A DNA stretch of 64,000 nt from Elephas maximus indicus (GCF_024166365.1 NC_064838.1:76648001-76712000); one strand, 5' to 3'. Shown: positions 11,430-23,712, counted from the stretch's first letter. Numbers and translations are program-made. Notes: generated by a model from the sequence alone, not told the origin.

Positions 11430-11960
11430 ACAAGCACAGAGACCTGCTCCACCCCCCTGAACTAACCCCGGGAGGGGGACTAGCCGGTTCCACGGGCGGC
11501 GTGGGACGCAGCCGTTAGGAGAAGTCCCCGGGAGGCAGTGACTGATCTTGGAGCAGAAAGAGCAGCACCCGAGCCGGGGAACCGTCCCACAGGGATTTGG
11601 ACTGCACGCAGGTACGCCATAAACACGGAGAGTTGCTCCACCCCCTGAACTAACCCCGGGAAGGTGACAATCCGGGTCGCGCGGGCGGCGTGGGACGCAG
11701 CCGGTAGGAGAAGTCCCCGGGAGGCAGCGACTGGTATTGGAGCAGGGAGAACAGCGTTCCAGCCGGGACACTCGGTTGCGGCACAAGCACGGGGAGCTAC
11801 TCCACCCATCTGAACTAACCCCGGGAGGGGGCCCACCTGGTTCACGGGGGCGGCACGGCCACGCGGCTGGAGGGACGAGAAGTCCCCGGGAGGCAGCGAC
11901 TGATTTTGGAGTCGAGAGTGCACCGTCCCAGTAGGGGAGCCTTGACGCTGGGCGTGGGGC
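11430..11960 (+). repeat. Tandem repeats in L1 5' UTR
   Basis: The boundary motif AAGTCCCCGGGAGGCAG occurs at about 11522, 11711 and 11880, so two full units of about 189 and 169 bases are flanked by partial ones. Each unit carries GAACTAACCCCGGGA and a GGCGTGGGACGCAGCCG-like CpG-dense part. This recalls the monomer arrays of mouse L1 promoters but is a different sequence. Confidence 0.8.
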
Positions 11961-12261
11961 TGGAAGCGGAGGATCTGACCGTGACTCCAGCGGGCCAGAC
12001 CCCCCGGGGGCAATCTCCACACAGACAGCACACATAGGCGACGCGCCCGCGGGAATCTCAGATATAATAGTCTTTCCAAGCAAGACAAGCAACTCTGGCT
12101 ATATTCTGAGTTGCTACTCTCCTATCTCTCTGTTCCCTCCCCCACCCTCCCCAGGCGGCTTCATTAACATCTGAATAGCCTGAGCCAGAGGGAGAACTCT
12201 GATAGGGATCTGACTGCAGTTTTTTTTTAGCGGATTTTCTGGAAAAACTAGTTTCCCAGTG

Positions 12262-13278
12262 ATGGCTCGGAGACAACAATCCATATCAAACCACTTAAAG
12301 AAGCAGACCGTGACAGCTTCTCCAACTCCCCAAACAAAAGAATCAAAATCTTTCCCAAATGAAGATACAATTTTGGAATTATCAGATACAGAATATAAAA
12401 AACTAATTTACAGAATGCTTAATGATATCACAAATGAAATTAGGATATCTGCAGAAAAAGCCAAGGAACACACTGATAAAACTGTTGAAGAACTCAAAAA
12501 GATTATTCAAGAACATACTGGAAAAATTAATAAGTTGCAAGAATCCATAGAGAGACAACATGTAGAAATCCAAAAGATTAACAATAAAATAACAGAATTA
12601 GACAACACACTAGGAAGTCAGAGGAGCAGACTCGAGCAATTAGAATGCAGACTGGGACATCTGGAGGACCAGGGAATCAACACCAACATAGCTGAAAAAA
12701 AATCAGATAAAAGAATTAAAAAAAATGAAGAAACCCTAAGAATTATGTGGGACTCTATCAAGAAGGATAACCTGCGGGTGATTGGAGTCCCAGAACAGGG
12801 AGGGGGGACAGAAAACACAGAGAAAATAGTTGAAGAACTTCTGACAGAAAACTTCCCTGACATCATGAAAGACGAAAGGATATCTATCCAAGATGCTCAT
12901 CGAACCCCATTCAAGATTGATCCAAAAAGAAAAACACCAAGACATATTATCATCAAACTCACCAAAACCAAAGATAAACAGAAAATTTTAAAAGCAGCCA
13001 GGGAGAAAAGAAAGGTTTCCTTCAAGGGAGAATCAATAAGAATATGTTCTGACTACTCAGCAGAAACCATGCAGGCAAGAAGGGAATGGGACGATATATA
13101 CAGAACACTGAAGGAGAAGAACTGCCAACCAAGGATCATATATCCAGCAAAACTCTCTCTGAAATATGAAGGCGAAATTAAGATATTTACAGACAAACAC
13201 AAGTTTAGAGAATTTGCAAAAACCAAACCAAAGCTACAAGAAATACTAAAGGATATTGTTTGGTCAGAGAACCAATAA
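12262..13278 (+). CDS. L1 ORF1 protein (RNA-binding chaperone)
   Basis: 338 residues, the usual ORF1p length for mammalian L1. ORF1p trimerises, coats L1 RNA in the cytoplasm and acts as a nucleic-acid chaperone. Visible parts are a basic N-terminus (MARRQQ), a long heptad-rich coiled coil at about residues 45-140 (many Leu/Ile with Glu/Lys), an RRM domain from about 160 (NLRVIGVPEQ to the AREKRKVSFKG region) and the C-terminal domain with YPAKLSLKYEG and FREFAKTKP. The ATG at 12262 is preferred to the GTG just before it. The frame is open throughout and is followed by about 457 bases before ORF2. Confidence 0.95.
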   Translation: MARRQQSISNHLKKQTVTASPTPQTKESKSFPNEDTILELSDTEYKKLIYRMLNDITNEIRISAEKAKEHTDKTVEELKKIIQEHTGKINKLQESIERQHVEIQKINNKITELDNTLGSQRSRLEQLECRLGHLEDQGINTNIAEKKSDKRIKKNEETLRIMWDSIKKDNLRVIGVPEQGGGTENTEKIVEELLTENFPDIMKDERISIQDAHRTPFKIDPKRKTPRHIIIKLTKTKDKQKILKAAREKRKVSFKGESIRICSDYSAETMQARREWDDIYRTLKEKNCQPRIIYPAKLSLKYEGEIKIFTDKHKFREFAKTKPKLQEILKDIVWSENQ

Positions 13279-13735
13279 TATCAGATATCAGCACAACACA
13301 AGGTCACAAAACAGAACGTCCTGATATCAACTCAAATAGGGAAATCACAAAAACAAACAAATTAAGATTAATTAAAAAAAAATACACATAACAGGGAATC
13401 ATGGAAGTCAATAGGTAAAAGATCACAATAATCAAAAAGAGGGACTAAATACAGGAGGCATTGAACTGCCATATGGAGAGTGATACAAGGCGATATAGAA
13501 CAATACAAGTTAGGTTTTTACTTAGAAAAATAGGGGTATATAATGAGGTAACCACAAAAAGGTATAACAACTCTATAACTCAAGACAAAAACCAAGAAAA
13601 ACGTAACGACTCAACTAACATAAAGTCAAACACTATGAAAGTGAGGATCTCACAATTTACTAAGAAAAACGCCTCAGCACAAAAAAGTATGTGGAAAAAT
13701 GAAATTGTCAACAACACACATAAAAAGGCATCAAA

Positions 13736-16700
13736 ATGACAGCACTAAAAACTTATTTATCTATAATTACCCTGAATGTAAATGGACTAAATGCACCAAT
13801 AAAGAGACAGAGAGTCACAGACTGGATAAAGAAACACGATCCATCTATATGCTGCCTACAAGAGACACACCTTAGACTTAGAGACACAAACAAACTAAAA
13901 CTCAAAGGATGGAAAAAAGTATATCAAGCAAACAATAAGCAAAAAAGAAGAGGAGTAGCAATATTAATTTCTGACAAAATAGACTTTAGACTTAAATCCA
14001 CCACAAAGGATAAAGAAGGACACTATATAATGATAAAAGGGACAATTGATCAGGAAGACATAACCATATTAAATATTTACGCACCCAATGACAGGGCTGC
14101 AAGATATATAAATCAAATTTTAACAGAACTGAAAAGCGAGATAGATACCTCCACAATTATAGTAGGAGACTTCAACACACCCCTTTCGGAGAAGGACAGG
14201 ACATCCAGTAAGAAGCTCAACAGAGACACGGAAGATCTAATTACAACAATCAACCAACTTGACCTCATTGACTTATACAGAACTCTCCACCCAACTGCTG
14301 CAAAATATACTTTTTTTTCTAGCGCACATGGAACATTCTCTAGAATAGACCACATATTAGGTCATAAAACAAACCTTTGCAGAGTCCAAAACATCGAAAT
14401 ATTACAAAGCATCTTCTCAGACCACAAGGCAATAAAACTAGAGATCAATAACAGAAGAACGAGGGAAAAGAAATCAAATACTTGGAAAATGAACAATACC
14501 CTCCTGAAAAAAGACTGGGTTATAGAAGACATCAAGGAGGGAATAAGGAAATTCATAGACAGCAACGAGAATGAAAATACTTCCTATCAAAACCTCTGGG
14601 ACACAGCAAAAGCAGTGCTCAGAGGTCAATTTATATCAATAAATGCACACATACAAAAAGAAGAAAGAGCCAAAATCAGAGAACTGTCCCTACAACTTGA
14701 ACAAATAGAAAGTGAGCAACAAAAGAATCCATCAGGCACCAGAAGAAAACAAATAATAAAAATTAGAGCTGAACTAAATGAATTAGAGAACAGAAAAACA
14801 ATTGAAAGAATTAACAAAGCCAAAAGCTGGTTCTTTGAAAAAATTAACAAAATTGATAAACCATTGGCTAGACTGACTAAAGAAATACAGGAAAGGAAAC
14901 AAATAACCCGAATAAGAAATGAGAAGGACCACATCACAACAGAACCAAATGAAATTAAAAGAATCATTTCAGATTATTATGAAAAATTGTACTCTAACAA
15001 ATTTGAAAACCTAGAAGAAATGGATGAATTCCTTGAAAAACACTACCTACCTAAACTAACACATTCAGAAGCAGAACAACTAAATAGACCCATAACAAAA
15101 AAAGAGATTGAAACGGTAATCAAAAAACTCCCAACAAAAAAAAGTCCTGGCCCGGACGGCTTCACTGCAGAGTTCTACCAAATTTTCAGAGAAGAGTTAA
15201 CACCACTACTACTAAAGGTATTCCAAAGCATAGAAAATGACGGAATACTACCCAACTCATTCTATGAAGCCACCATCTCCCTGATACCAAAACCAGGTAA
15301 AGACATTACAAAAAAAGAAAATTATAGACCTATATCCCTCATGAACATTGATGCAAAAATCCTCAACAAAATTCTAGCCAATAGAATCCAACAACACATC
15401 AAAAAAATAATTCACCCTGATCAAGTGGGATTTATACCAGGTATGCAAGGCTGGTTTAATATCAGAAAAACCATTAATGTAATCCATCACATAAATAAAA
15501 CAAAAGACAAAAACCACATGATCTTATCAATTGATGCAGAAAAGGCATTTGACAAAGTCCAACACCCATTTATGATAAAAACTCTTACCAAAATAGGAAT
15601 TGAAGGAAAATTCCTCAACATAATAAAGGGCATCTATGCAAAGCCAACAGCCAATATCACTCTAAATGGAGAGAACCTGAAAGCATTTCCCTTGAGAACG
15701 GGAACCAGACAAGGATGCCCTTTATCACCGCTCTTATTCAACATCGTGTTGGAAGTCTTAGCCAGGGCAATCAGGCTAGACAAAGAAATAAAAGGTATCC
15801 GGATTGGCAAGGAAGAAGTAAAGTTATCATTATTTGCAGATGACATGATTATATACACAGAAAACCCTAAGGAATCCTCCAGAAAACTACTGAAACTAAT
15901 AGAAGAGTTTGGCAGAGTCTCAGGTTATAAAATAAACATACAAAAATCACTTGGATTCCTCTACATCAACAAAAAGAACACCGAAGAGGAAATAACCAAA
16001 TCAATACCATTCACGGTAGCCCCCAAGAAGATAAGATACTTAGGAATAAATCTTACCAAGGATGTAAAAGACCTATACAAAGAAAACTACAAAGCTCTAC
16101 TACAAGAAATTCAAAAGGACATACTTAAGTGGAAAAACATACCTTGCTCATGGATAGGAAGACTTAACATAGTAAAAATGTCTATTCTACCAAAAGCCAT
16201 CTATACATTTAACGCACTTCCGATCCAAATTCCAATGTCATATTTTAAGGGGATAGAGAAACAAATCACCAATTTCATATGGAAGGGAAAAAAGCCCCGG
16301 ATAAGCAAAGCACTACTGAAAAAGAAGAAGAAAGTGGGAGGCCTCACCTTACCTGACTTCAGAACCTATTATACAGCCACAGTAGTCAAAACAGCCTGGT
16401 ATTGGTACAACAACAGACACATAGACCAATGGAACAGAATTGAGAACCCAGACATAGATCCATCCACGTATGAGCAGCTGATATTTGACAAAGGACCAGT
16501 GTCAATTAACTGGGGAAAAGACAGCCTTTTTAACAAATGGTGCTGGCATAACTGGATATCCATTTGCAAAAAAATGAAACAGGACCCATACCTCACACCA
16601 TGCACAAAAACTAACTCCAAGTGGATCAAAGACCTAAACATAAAGACTAAAACGATAAAGATCATGGAAGAAAAAATTGGGACAACCCTAGGAGCCCTAA

Positions 16701-17551
16701 TACAAGGTATAAACAGAATACAAAACATTACCAAAAATGATGAAGAGAAACCCGATAACTGGGAGCTCCTAAAAATCAAACACCTAAGCTCATCTAAAGA
16801 CTTCACCAAAAGAGTAAAAAGACCACCTACAGATTGGGAAAGAATTTTCAGCTATGACATCTCCGACCAGCGCCTGATCTCTAAAATCTACATGATTCTG
16901 TCAAAACTTAACCACAAAAAGACAAACAACCCAATCAAGAAGTGGGCAAAGGATATGAACACACATTTCTCTAAAGAAGATATTCAGGCAGCCAACAGAT
17001 ACATGAGAAAATGCTCTCGATCATTAGCCATTAGAGAAATGCAAATTAAAACTACGATGAGATTCCATCTCACACCAGCAAGGCTGGCATTAATCCAAAA
17101 AACACAAAATAATAAATGTTGGAGAGGCTGCGGAGAGATTGGAACTCTCATACACTGCTGGTGGGAATGTAAAATGGTACAACCACTTTGGAAATCTATC
17201 TGGCGTTATCTTAAACAGTTAGAAATAGAACTACCATACAACCCAGAAATCCCACTCCTCGGAATATACCCTAGAGATACAAGAGCCTTCATACAAACAG
17301 ATACATGCACACCCATGTTTATTGCAGCTCTGTTTACAATAGCAAAAAGTTGGAAGCAACCAAGGTGTCCATCAACGGATGAATGGGTAAATAAATTGTG
17401 GTATATTCACACAATGGAATACTACGCATCGATAAAGAACAGTGACGAATCTCTGAAACATTTCATAACATGGAGGAACCTGGAAGGCATTATGCTGAGC
17501 GAAATGAGTCAGAGGCAAAAGGACAAATACTGTATAAGACCACTATTATAA
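13736..17551 (+). CDS. L1 ORF2 protein (endonuclease and reverse transcriptase)
   Basis: 1271 residues, matching the usual 1275 or so. It nicks target DNA and reverse-transcribes L1 RNA at the nick. The N-terminal AP-like endonuclease shows LNVNGLNAP (Asn14), QETH (Glu43), VGDFNTP (Asp145, Asn147) and SDHK with His230. The reverse transcriptase runs from about 440 to 800 with [50 protein letters not shown] and FADD at 700-703, so the catalytic Asp pair sits at 702-703 as in human L1. The C-terminal zinc knuckle CX3CX7HX4C spans 1128-1145. No stop or frameshift is seen and no key residue is missing. The remaining question is whether it is expressed. Confidence 0.96.
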   Translation: MTALKTYLSIITLNVNGLNAPIKRQRVTDWIKKHDPSICCLQETHLRLRDTNKLKLKGWKKVYQANNKQKRRGVAILISDKIDFRLKSTTKDKEGHYIMIKGTIDQEDITILNIYAPNDRAARYINQILTELKSEIDTSTIIVGDFNTPLSEKDRTSSKKLNRDTEDLITTINQLDLIDLYRTLHPTAAKYTFFSSAHGTFSRIDHILGHKTNLCRVQNIEILQSIFSDHKAIKLEINNRRTREKKSNTWKMNNTLLKKDWVIEDIKEGIRKFIDSNENENTSYQNLWDTAKAVLRGQFISINAHIQKEERAKIRELSLQLEQIESEQQKNPSGTRRKQIIKIRAELNELENRKTIERINKAKSWFFEKINKIDKPLARLTKEIQERKQITRIRNEKDHITTEPNEIKRIISDYYEKLYSNKFENLEEMDEFLEKHYLPKLTHSEAEQLNRPITKKEIETVIKKLPTKKSPGPDGFTAEFYQIFREELTPLLLKVFQSIENDGILPNSFYEATISLIPKPGKDITKKENYRPISLMNIDAKILNKILANRIQQHIKKIIHPDQVGFIPGMQGWFNIRKTINVIHHINKTKDKNHMILSIDAEKAFDKVQHPFMIKTLTKIGIEGKFLNIIKGIYAKPTANITLNGENLKAFPLRTGTRQGCPLSPLLFNIVLEVLARAIRLDKEIKGIRIGKEEVKLSLFADDMIIYTENPKESSRKLLKLIEEFGRVSGYKINIQKSLGFLYINKKNTEEEITKSIPFTVAPKKIRYLGINLTKDVKDLYKENYKALLQEIQKDILKWKNIPCSWIGRLNIVKMSILPKAIYTFNALPIQIPMSYFKGIEKQITNFIWKGKKPRISKALLKKKKKVGGLTLPDFRTYYTATVVKTAWYWYNNRHIDQWNRIENPDIDPSTYEQLIFDKGPVSINWGKDSLFNKWCWHNWISICKKMKQDPYLTPCTKTNSKWIKDLNIKTKTIKIMEEKIGTTLGALIQGINRIQNITKNDEEKPDNWELLKIKHLSSSKDFTKRVKRPPTDWERIFSYDISDQRLISKIYMILSKLNHKKTNNPIKKWAKDMNTHFSKEDIQAANRYMRKCSRSLAIREMQIKTTMRFHLTPARLALIQKTQNNKCWRGCGEIGTLIHCWWECKMVQPLWKSIWRYLKQLEIELPYNPEIPLLGIYPRDTRAFIQTDTCTPMFIAALFTIAKSWKQPRCPSTDEWVNKLWYIHTMEYYASIKNSDESLKHFITWRNLEGIMLSEMSQRQKDKYCIRPLL

Positions 17552-17600
17552 GATCTTGAGAAATAGTAAACCTGAGAAGAACACATACTTTTGTGGTTAC

Positions 17601-17635
17601 GAGGGGGGGAGGGAGGGAGGGTGGGAGAGGGTTTT
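17601..17635 (+). other. G-rich tract in L1 3' UTR
   Basis: GAGGGGGGGAGGGAGGGAGG and the following GGTGGGAGAGGG form at least four G runs, a likely G-quadruplex 50 bases after the ORF2 stop. Confidence 0.75.
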
Positions 17636-18600
17636 TTTATTGATTAATCAGTAGATAAGAACTGCTTTAGGTGAAGGGAAAGACAACACTCAATACATGG
17701 AAGGTCAGCTCAATTGGACTGGACCAAAAGCAAAGAAGTTTCCGGGATAAAATGAATGCTTCAAAGCTCAGCGGAGCAAGCGCGGGGGTCTGGGGAACAT
17801 GGTTTGCGGGGACTTCTAAGTCAATTGGCAAAATAATTCTATTATGAAATCATTCTGCATCCCACTTTGAAATGTGGCGTCTGGGGTCTTAAATGCTAAC
17901 AAGCAGCCATCTAAGATGCAGCAATTGGTCTCAACCCACCTGGAGCAAAGGAAAATGAAGAACACCAAGCCCACATGACAACTAAGAGCCCAAGAGACAG
18001 AAAGGGCCACATGAACCAGAGACCTACATCATCCTGAGACCAGAAGAACTAGATGGTGCCCGGCCACAATCGATGACTGCCCTGACAGGGAGCTCAGCAG
18101 AGGACCCCTGAGGGAGCAGGAGAGCAGTGGGATGCAGACCCCAAATTCTCATAAGAAGACCAAACTTAATGGTCTGACTGAGACTGGAGGAATCCCGGCG
18201 GTCATGCTCTCCAGACCTTCTGTTGACACAGGACAGGAACCATCCCTGAAGACAACTCATCAGACATGAAAGGGACTGGTCAGCGGGTGGGAGAGAGACG
18301 CTGATGAAGAGTGAGCTAATTATATCAGGTGTACACTTGAGATTGTGTTGGCAACTCTTGTCTGGAGGGGGGATGGGAGGATAGAGAGAGAGGGAAGCCG
18401 GCAAAATTGTCAAGAAAGGAGAGACTGAAAGGGCTGACTCAAGACGGGGAGAGTAAGTGGGAGTAGGGAGTGAGATGTATGTAAACTTATATGTGACAGA
18501 CTGATTGGATTTGTAAACGTTCACTTGAAGCTTAATAAAAGTCATTATAAAAAAAAAAAAAAAATTAATCACAAAAAAAAAAAAAAAAATAGTATTTATT

Positions 18601-20115
18601 TTGATGGGTTTGTTTCCAGTGTGCTGTCCTCATTAATCATATAGACTGAAAGTCAAACCAGTCAGAGTAGCAGCATCCACAACACATCAAGCAGGACAAT
18701 GGAGGCAATTTTTAGGTATATCGAACTTGTGAGAAATAACTCTGAATCTATGGAAAAGTAGTAGGTAATAGAAAAAGGGGAAATGATTTAGATGGCATGG
18801 GGAATTATGTTCTACACAACATCCCGCCCAGTGCTGTAGTATGCATGAGATGTGAGATATTTTTCTGCTCTTTGTGAATTTCAGCTGTCAGACACCTCTG
18901 TTAGATTAAGTATCTTGCAGGCTCGACAGTTGAATCACATCTTAGCCATTTACTAGCTTTGTGACCATGGATAATTGTAATTAACTGTACGATGTGACTT
19001 TGCTATAACAACATAACTATATTGTAAAAATCACCCAAGCTAACAAAGAGACATATTTATAAATTGGGTACATATGTCTTGGTCCTGGGGTTATATAGAG
19101 AGATCCTGGGGGACAGAGGATTCATTAGCCTGTGATTTGTGAGACTTGAATTCCTGTTATTGCAACTATTCAGTATTTTGAGTTATCTTTGTTTGCTATA
19201 AAATTACGTAGTGATTAATGTTATGAAAACATGTAAAAGTGGCTTAAGATGGAAGGCTTTAAAATAGATTTTTAAATGTATAAAGGGGTATAGAGTGTCA
19301 GGACATTTTGCCATCCAGCTTTTTTCAAAATCACCTAAAGAACATTTAGAAAAAGAGAAAAAAAAAGGGAATTTCAGTAAGAAATTTTATCTTGGGGTGC
19401 GTGTTTGTGTGTGTGTATGCATGATTGGACTATTTTTAATGTCAGTTGACTATTTTTCCTTTAAGAACAGACCTTATGAATAACAGGCTTATCATATATG
19501 CAGATTCTGTTGTAACACTCAGAAAAGAATATGTAAATAAAACTAAGTCACTCCAAAAGCCTTGGACCAGTGCTGGGTTTCCTGATTCTTCAGTGCCTGG
19601 GCTGGCTGATGTGGCCACTGGCTGGTTAGACAGTGGGAGAAGTCTTTTTTGCCCACAGTTGTAGCCATATAATTTTTTTTTTGTAGCCATATAAAGCCAG
19701 CATATAGAGAAGTGGAAAAATAAGTGAAGAGGAATAAATATCAACACTATGGTGATGTTTAATGTTCCAATGTGTTACTAAAATATGTGGATGATTATAG
19801 TAGTATATGAAAACCAGAGTAATGCAATAAAATATTCATATTTTAATTCAATATATAATTATTGAGTTTCTAACATACATAATAAAGTTTTCTTGTTACT
19901 AGGAAAAGAGCAGTGAAATAAAAAAAGACGTGACCCCTATCCTCATGGAATTTAAAATCTAGTAAAACATAAAAACTAGGAAAGGAACTGAAAGAGGAAC
20001 TCCACTGATGGCAAGCTATAGTTCAAGGCTTGGCTTTTTTGTTTTTACATGGTCTGGAGTTACCATGAAATGATAATCCATTTGCATCTCGTTTAGCCCT
20101 CAAATGTCCTTCAAA
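18601..20115 (+). other. Duplicated spacer with old repeats
   Basis: Aligns with copy B 35817-38916 once the RTE there is removed. A MIR fragment (+) lies at about 18895-18985 (CATTTACTAGCTTTGTGACC). An old repeat with CCTCATGGAATTTAAAATCTAGT lies at about 19840-19975, with its partner at 38645-38780; it is of MIR/L2 age but not securely named. No gene is seen. Confidence 0.5.
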
Positions 20116-20978
20116 TCATTTGCTTCCCTTCCACAAACATCTGATTGCATGACACTTTCCGTATGGCATTTTCATCTCCATGTTTCTAAGGGGTAGACAA
20201 GAGGGTTGAGCATGGGGATGATAATTGTGCAAAAAAGTGTAAACACATTATCTCCTGGAAAAGTTGTTGCAGGTTTTACAATCAAAAATGACAGATGCAA
20301 AAAACAGAATCGTAACAGTGATGTGGGAACTGCAAGTGGAAAGTGCTTTGCAGTGGCTCTCTACAGAGTGTTCTCTCAAATTATACATTATCATAACATA
20401 GGAGGCCATCAAAAATAGGAAAATCACCAGTCCCATTAGACCAGAATTGGCAATGACTAAGGAAACAATTTTTTCTGTGTCAGTACAGGTCAGTTTCAAC
20501 AAAGGATAGACATCACAGAAATAGTTATCTAATTCATTGAAGCCACAGATAGGTAAAACATTTGTTAAGAAGAAATAGACCAAGGGAATGCAGAAGCCCC
20601 TTTGGACAGGCTGCTATGAGAATTGAGTTACATCTTTGCCTGTTCATCATGATGGTGTAGTGCAATGGTTTGCAGCTAGTGATGGACCAGTCATCGGCTA
20701 TTCCTGTGAGGATGAAAGACTCACTCAGTACCTGTGAAAACAATACTTGGTAAGGAGTTGTGTCATGCAGTTTTTATAGGAAATGATCTTCCTTTCTGTC
20801 AGTAAGTGGGTCATTAGTTTGGGCATCACAGTGAAGTGTAGAAAAGGTCTGAGAGAGCAAGGTAACTAAGGAAGAAGTACATGGGCTGGTTAGTTAGCAG
20901 GTGGCATATGAAAAAAAAAAATTTTTTTTTCAATAGAAATCATAATAACCACATTTCCCAAGCATATAGTGAGGTAAC
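20116..20978 (-). pseudogene. Olfactory receptor pseudogene
   Basis: Read on the minus strand it starts in TM1 (LGN-type segment near 20945), then [64 protein letters not shown] and a PMLNPL-type TM7, ending at the stop at 20116. The N-terminus is lost: about 20985 it abuts the head of a SINE-like sequence. An A/T-rich block (about ten A plus ten T) interrupts the TM1-TM2 loop. DRY has become DDW and there are several frameshifts. It is the same subfamily as the intact OR but on the opposite strand, and copy B keeps only its 3' end at 38917-39110. Confidence 0.88.
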
Positions 20979-22093
20979 ATAGTGCCACCAGGGCTCCTTA
21001 GCCTGAAATTGTTGTTGTTATTAGGGAGCTAGATAGATAGGTGGGAGTTTATAGGTGATAAATCATTCATTGGTCTACTGGGAAGGTGATATGAAAGGCA
21101 AGGATTGTCAAGAACAGAAATTAAGCCTCATCTGTGGCTCTGGAAATGGAGAAAATTGGAGATTCATGTAATTGCTTAGTGACATTTTTTGGCTAGAATA
21201 TCAGAAAACATTTAATTAGCAGGTACATTAATTTCCCATCAATAAATACAAACAGGATGATCAGTTTTCCATGAGTTCCCTAGCAACTTAGTTTCTGCAG
21301 AGGCTAAATTTCATGTTTGAACCATAATTCTCTTGTTTTATTATCAGGAGATGGGTGGGAGAAAATAATTCAGGTATTTTTTTCTTTCTGCACACATGAC
21401 TAAAATAATGGTTTGACGTTCTTTCAAACGATGAAGCCATTATATTAATAGTTGCATAAACCATATTTTAACTATTATTTTAAAAATTAAAAGTAGACTA
21501 TAGGTGAGGAAATATTTTACAGTAAAATTGGAGGTATGCTAAGAAGCCTCCTTTCTCAATGGCTTGCCTATAGCTAATTCTAAATCATAATATTTCAGCA
21601 TAACCCCAGAATAAATTAATTTGTTAAATTTGTATCTCAACCTCCAGACTTGCTGGAGTTAAAAAGTCTTTAGAGAGTGAAAGCCTTAAAGAAGCTAGGA
21701 TGCTTCTACCTCAAGCCTCCTATTTGAAAATCCTATCACACTTTGTTAAGCACAAAAATATTTCTGCTGGCATACATGTTTTGATTTGTCTGCTTGCTCA
21801 CAAGTTTTAGTTCAGACATTAAACAGGCTTTGCTAAATAGATAAATTGAAATGTTTAGGGTTTTGTACATTTTGCTCTGTGTGACCTAATGGTATGTCAC
21901 AACATAAGAACAGTGGTTTGTTTTGCTTTTTTTTTTTTTTTTTCTATTTTTGTTCTTTCTCTCTCCCTGCCTTTTGCTTTCTATAAAAACACTCAGCTTG
22001 GTTTTGTTTAGGGAAGTATCTCCTAGGTTTTGCCGAGAGGTATCCTTCTACCCCTGGATCTTTTTCTGAAATCTGATAGACTATAAAATTAAC

Positions 22094-22133
22094 CTTGTAT
22101 GTATATGTATGTATGCATATATATGTATGTTTA
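22094..22133 (+). repeat. (TATG)n-like microsatellite
   Basis: Imperfect tetranucleotide run TATGTATATGTATGTATGCA and continuing. Confidence 0.7.
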
Positions 22134-22769
22134 ACACTTTTATGGTTCCATTTTCATTGCAATGGAATTCTTTAATTTAGAGGAAAACATAGTTAACTTA
22201 CTCTATAAAATACAGGGGTAAGGATGGGATTTAAAATTAAATTGATAAGAAAATACAGCCACAAAATTAAAAAAAATTAGGACTATATATATTACAACTT
22301 TTAAGGAAAAGGGGTAAGAAGCTGATGATGTATTTTGGGGACTAAAATTATATAGACAACTGGATGATGTGGTCATGAATTTTATGTTAATTATCCAAAT
22401 TATCAGAAGCTTTGGTCAACACCAACTGCAGTGGCTTAATTTTCCTAAGTTGATCCCGTTAAGTTTAATATAGTTTGGTTTTGGGTTAATGTAATATTTA
22501 CTGATTGATGAAGAGATTCAAACTGCCTTTATCTATTCTATATGTTTATTTGGACAAAAATCCATTCTATTTAGAATGAAGGGATTTGACTAGAAGATCT
22601 CAAAGATTACTTCCTAGCCAAAATGATTTTGTGATTATGCAATTTTATTTTCTATATGGTAGTTAATTTTATTGGGCTGTCCTATTGACAACTGTTAGAA
22701 TATTAATTTAGTAACAGTAACACTTAGATAATAAATTCAAACATTAATGCTTCCATAGTTTATAAAATA

Positions 22770-22945
22770 ATTGTCATTTGTTGACTTCTTTGAGCTTCAC
22801 AAGAACCATTTTTGGCCAAGTCTGAGCAGATTACCCCATTTTACAAATAAGGTAAATTCAGAGTGATAAAATGAGAAGTATCCAAATTTGCACACTGTGG
22901 GGTAGGTCAGTAATTGAGTCCAGGTCCTAATTATTTGTCTTCCCA
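22770..22945 (-). mobile_element. MIR SINE remnant
   Basis: Contains CCCCATTTTACAAATAAGG and the spaced pieces typical of an inverted MIR. It is strongly decayed. Confidence 0.55.
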
Positions 22946-23228
22946 TAAACATTTCCCTATGAACCTCCCTAAACTTTCTCTCTGAATTAGGCAGTGTTAG
23001 GACTCTTCAGGGTTTTATGGCAAAATCGCTAAGTTGTAAAAATATGGAAACAGAAGCAGTTTCCAATTCCACTGTGAGGAAATTGACTTGAAAATATGAT
23101 AAGCTGAGTCAAGAGAAAAAAAAAGGAAAACACATAAAACTGCCTTTTGCTCCACTTTTTAAACTACTACTTTATTCTGTTGTTCTTTTAAGTTTATAGT
23201 TTTAGCTGAACTACCTGTAGAAATATGG

Positions 23229-23397
23229 AAACCCTGGTGGCGTAGTTGTTAAGCGCTAGGCTACTAACCAAAAGGTCAGCAGTCCAAACCCACCAGACAC
23301 TCCTTGGAAACTCTATGGGGCCAGTTCTACTCTGTCGTATAGGGTCGCTATGAGTCAGAACAGACTCGACCGCAATGCGTTTGGTTTTGGTTTCTGA
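23229..23397 (+). mobile_element. Afro-type SINE (short form)
   Basis: Well-preserved head AACCCTGGTGGCGTAGTTGT, a B-box-like region, ACTCCTTGGAAACTCTATGG and the tail GGGTCGCTATGAGTCAGAAC. Confidence 0.92.
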
Positions 23398-23497
23398 CCT
23401 CTAGAAATAGGAGGGCCTAAGTGACAGAAACTTTCACCCTTCACATGCTGGACTACTGGCCCAAAAGATTTGAACCCACCCAGTAAGTACCTCAGAG

Positions 23498-23697
23498 CCC
23501 TGGTAGGGCAATGGTTAAGTGTTCAGCTGCTAACCTAATGACAGGCAATTTGAACCCACCAGCATCTCCACAGGAGAAAAGACCTGGCGATCTGCTTCTG
23601 TAAAGATTACAACCTAGAAAACCCTATGGGGCAATTCTACTCTGTCCTACAGGGTCAGTAAGTGCTGGAATTGACTTGACGCCACATAACCTCAACA
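23498..23697 (+). mobile_element. Afro-type SINE (long form)
   Basis: Head GAGCCCTGGTAGGGCAATGG and a body with GACCTGGCGATCTGCTTCTG, which resembles the RTE 5' region. The RTE-like tail ends near CACATAACCTCAACAG. Confidence 0.92.
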
Positions 23698-23712
23698 GAA
23701 GAGGCTTAGGAG

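Larger units (their letters stand above)
11222..18584 (+). mobile_element. Full-length L1 LINE with intact ORF1 and ORF2
   Basis: A complete L1 of about 7.36 kb. In order it has a 5' UTR with a YY1-type site, a CpG-rich tandem-repeat 5' UTR, ORF1 (12262-13278), a 457-base inter-ORF spacer, ORF2 (13736-17551), a 3' UTR with a G-rich tract, AATAAA at 18534 and an A-rich tail. It is flanked by a perfect 16-bp target-site duplication AAAAATAGTATTTATT at 11206-11221 and 18585-18600. The tail is interrupted by TTAATCAC. Copy B has the empty site at about 35801-35830, so insertion followed the segmental duplication. Open frames, kept catalytic residues, a perfect target repeat and many surviving CpGs all say it is young. 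It is a candidate source element, though activity cannot be judged from sequence. Confidence 0.96.
1..21000 (+). repeat. Segmental duplication, copy A
   Basis: This stretch matches 28611-39110 in the same order and orientation when the unshared insertions are removed. Matching landmarks are the opening sequence (1 vs 28611), the RTE tail (720 vs 29336), the block at 5040-7500 vs 30050-32800, the OR gene (8593 vs 33231), the SINE after it (9888 vs 34540) and the minus-strand OR 3' end (20116 vs 38917). The copies differ at many positions, roughly every tenth base by eye, so the event is old. The window starts inside the unit, so the left boundary is not seen. Similarity is lost at or just after the minus-strand OR. 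Confidence 0.85.
20979..23228. other. Gene-free AT-rich spacer
   Basis: No coding sequence recognised. It contains a long T run at about 21929-21953, a TATG-type microsatellite at 22094-22133 and a MIR remnant at about 22770-22945. There is no copy B partner. Confidence 0.5.

Noticed and set aside
23229-23300. tRNA-like promoter boxes
   Set aside because: They belong to SINE heads; no complete cloverleaf tRNA gene was found in the window.
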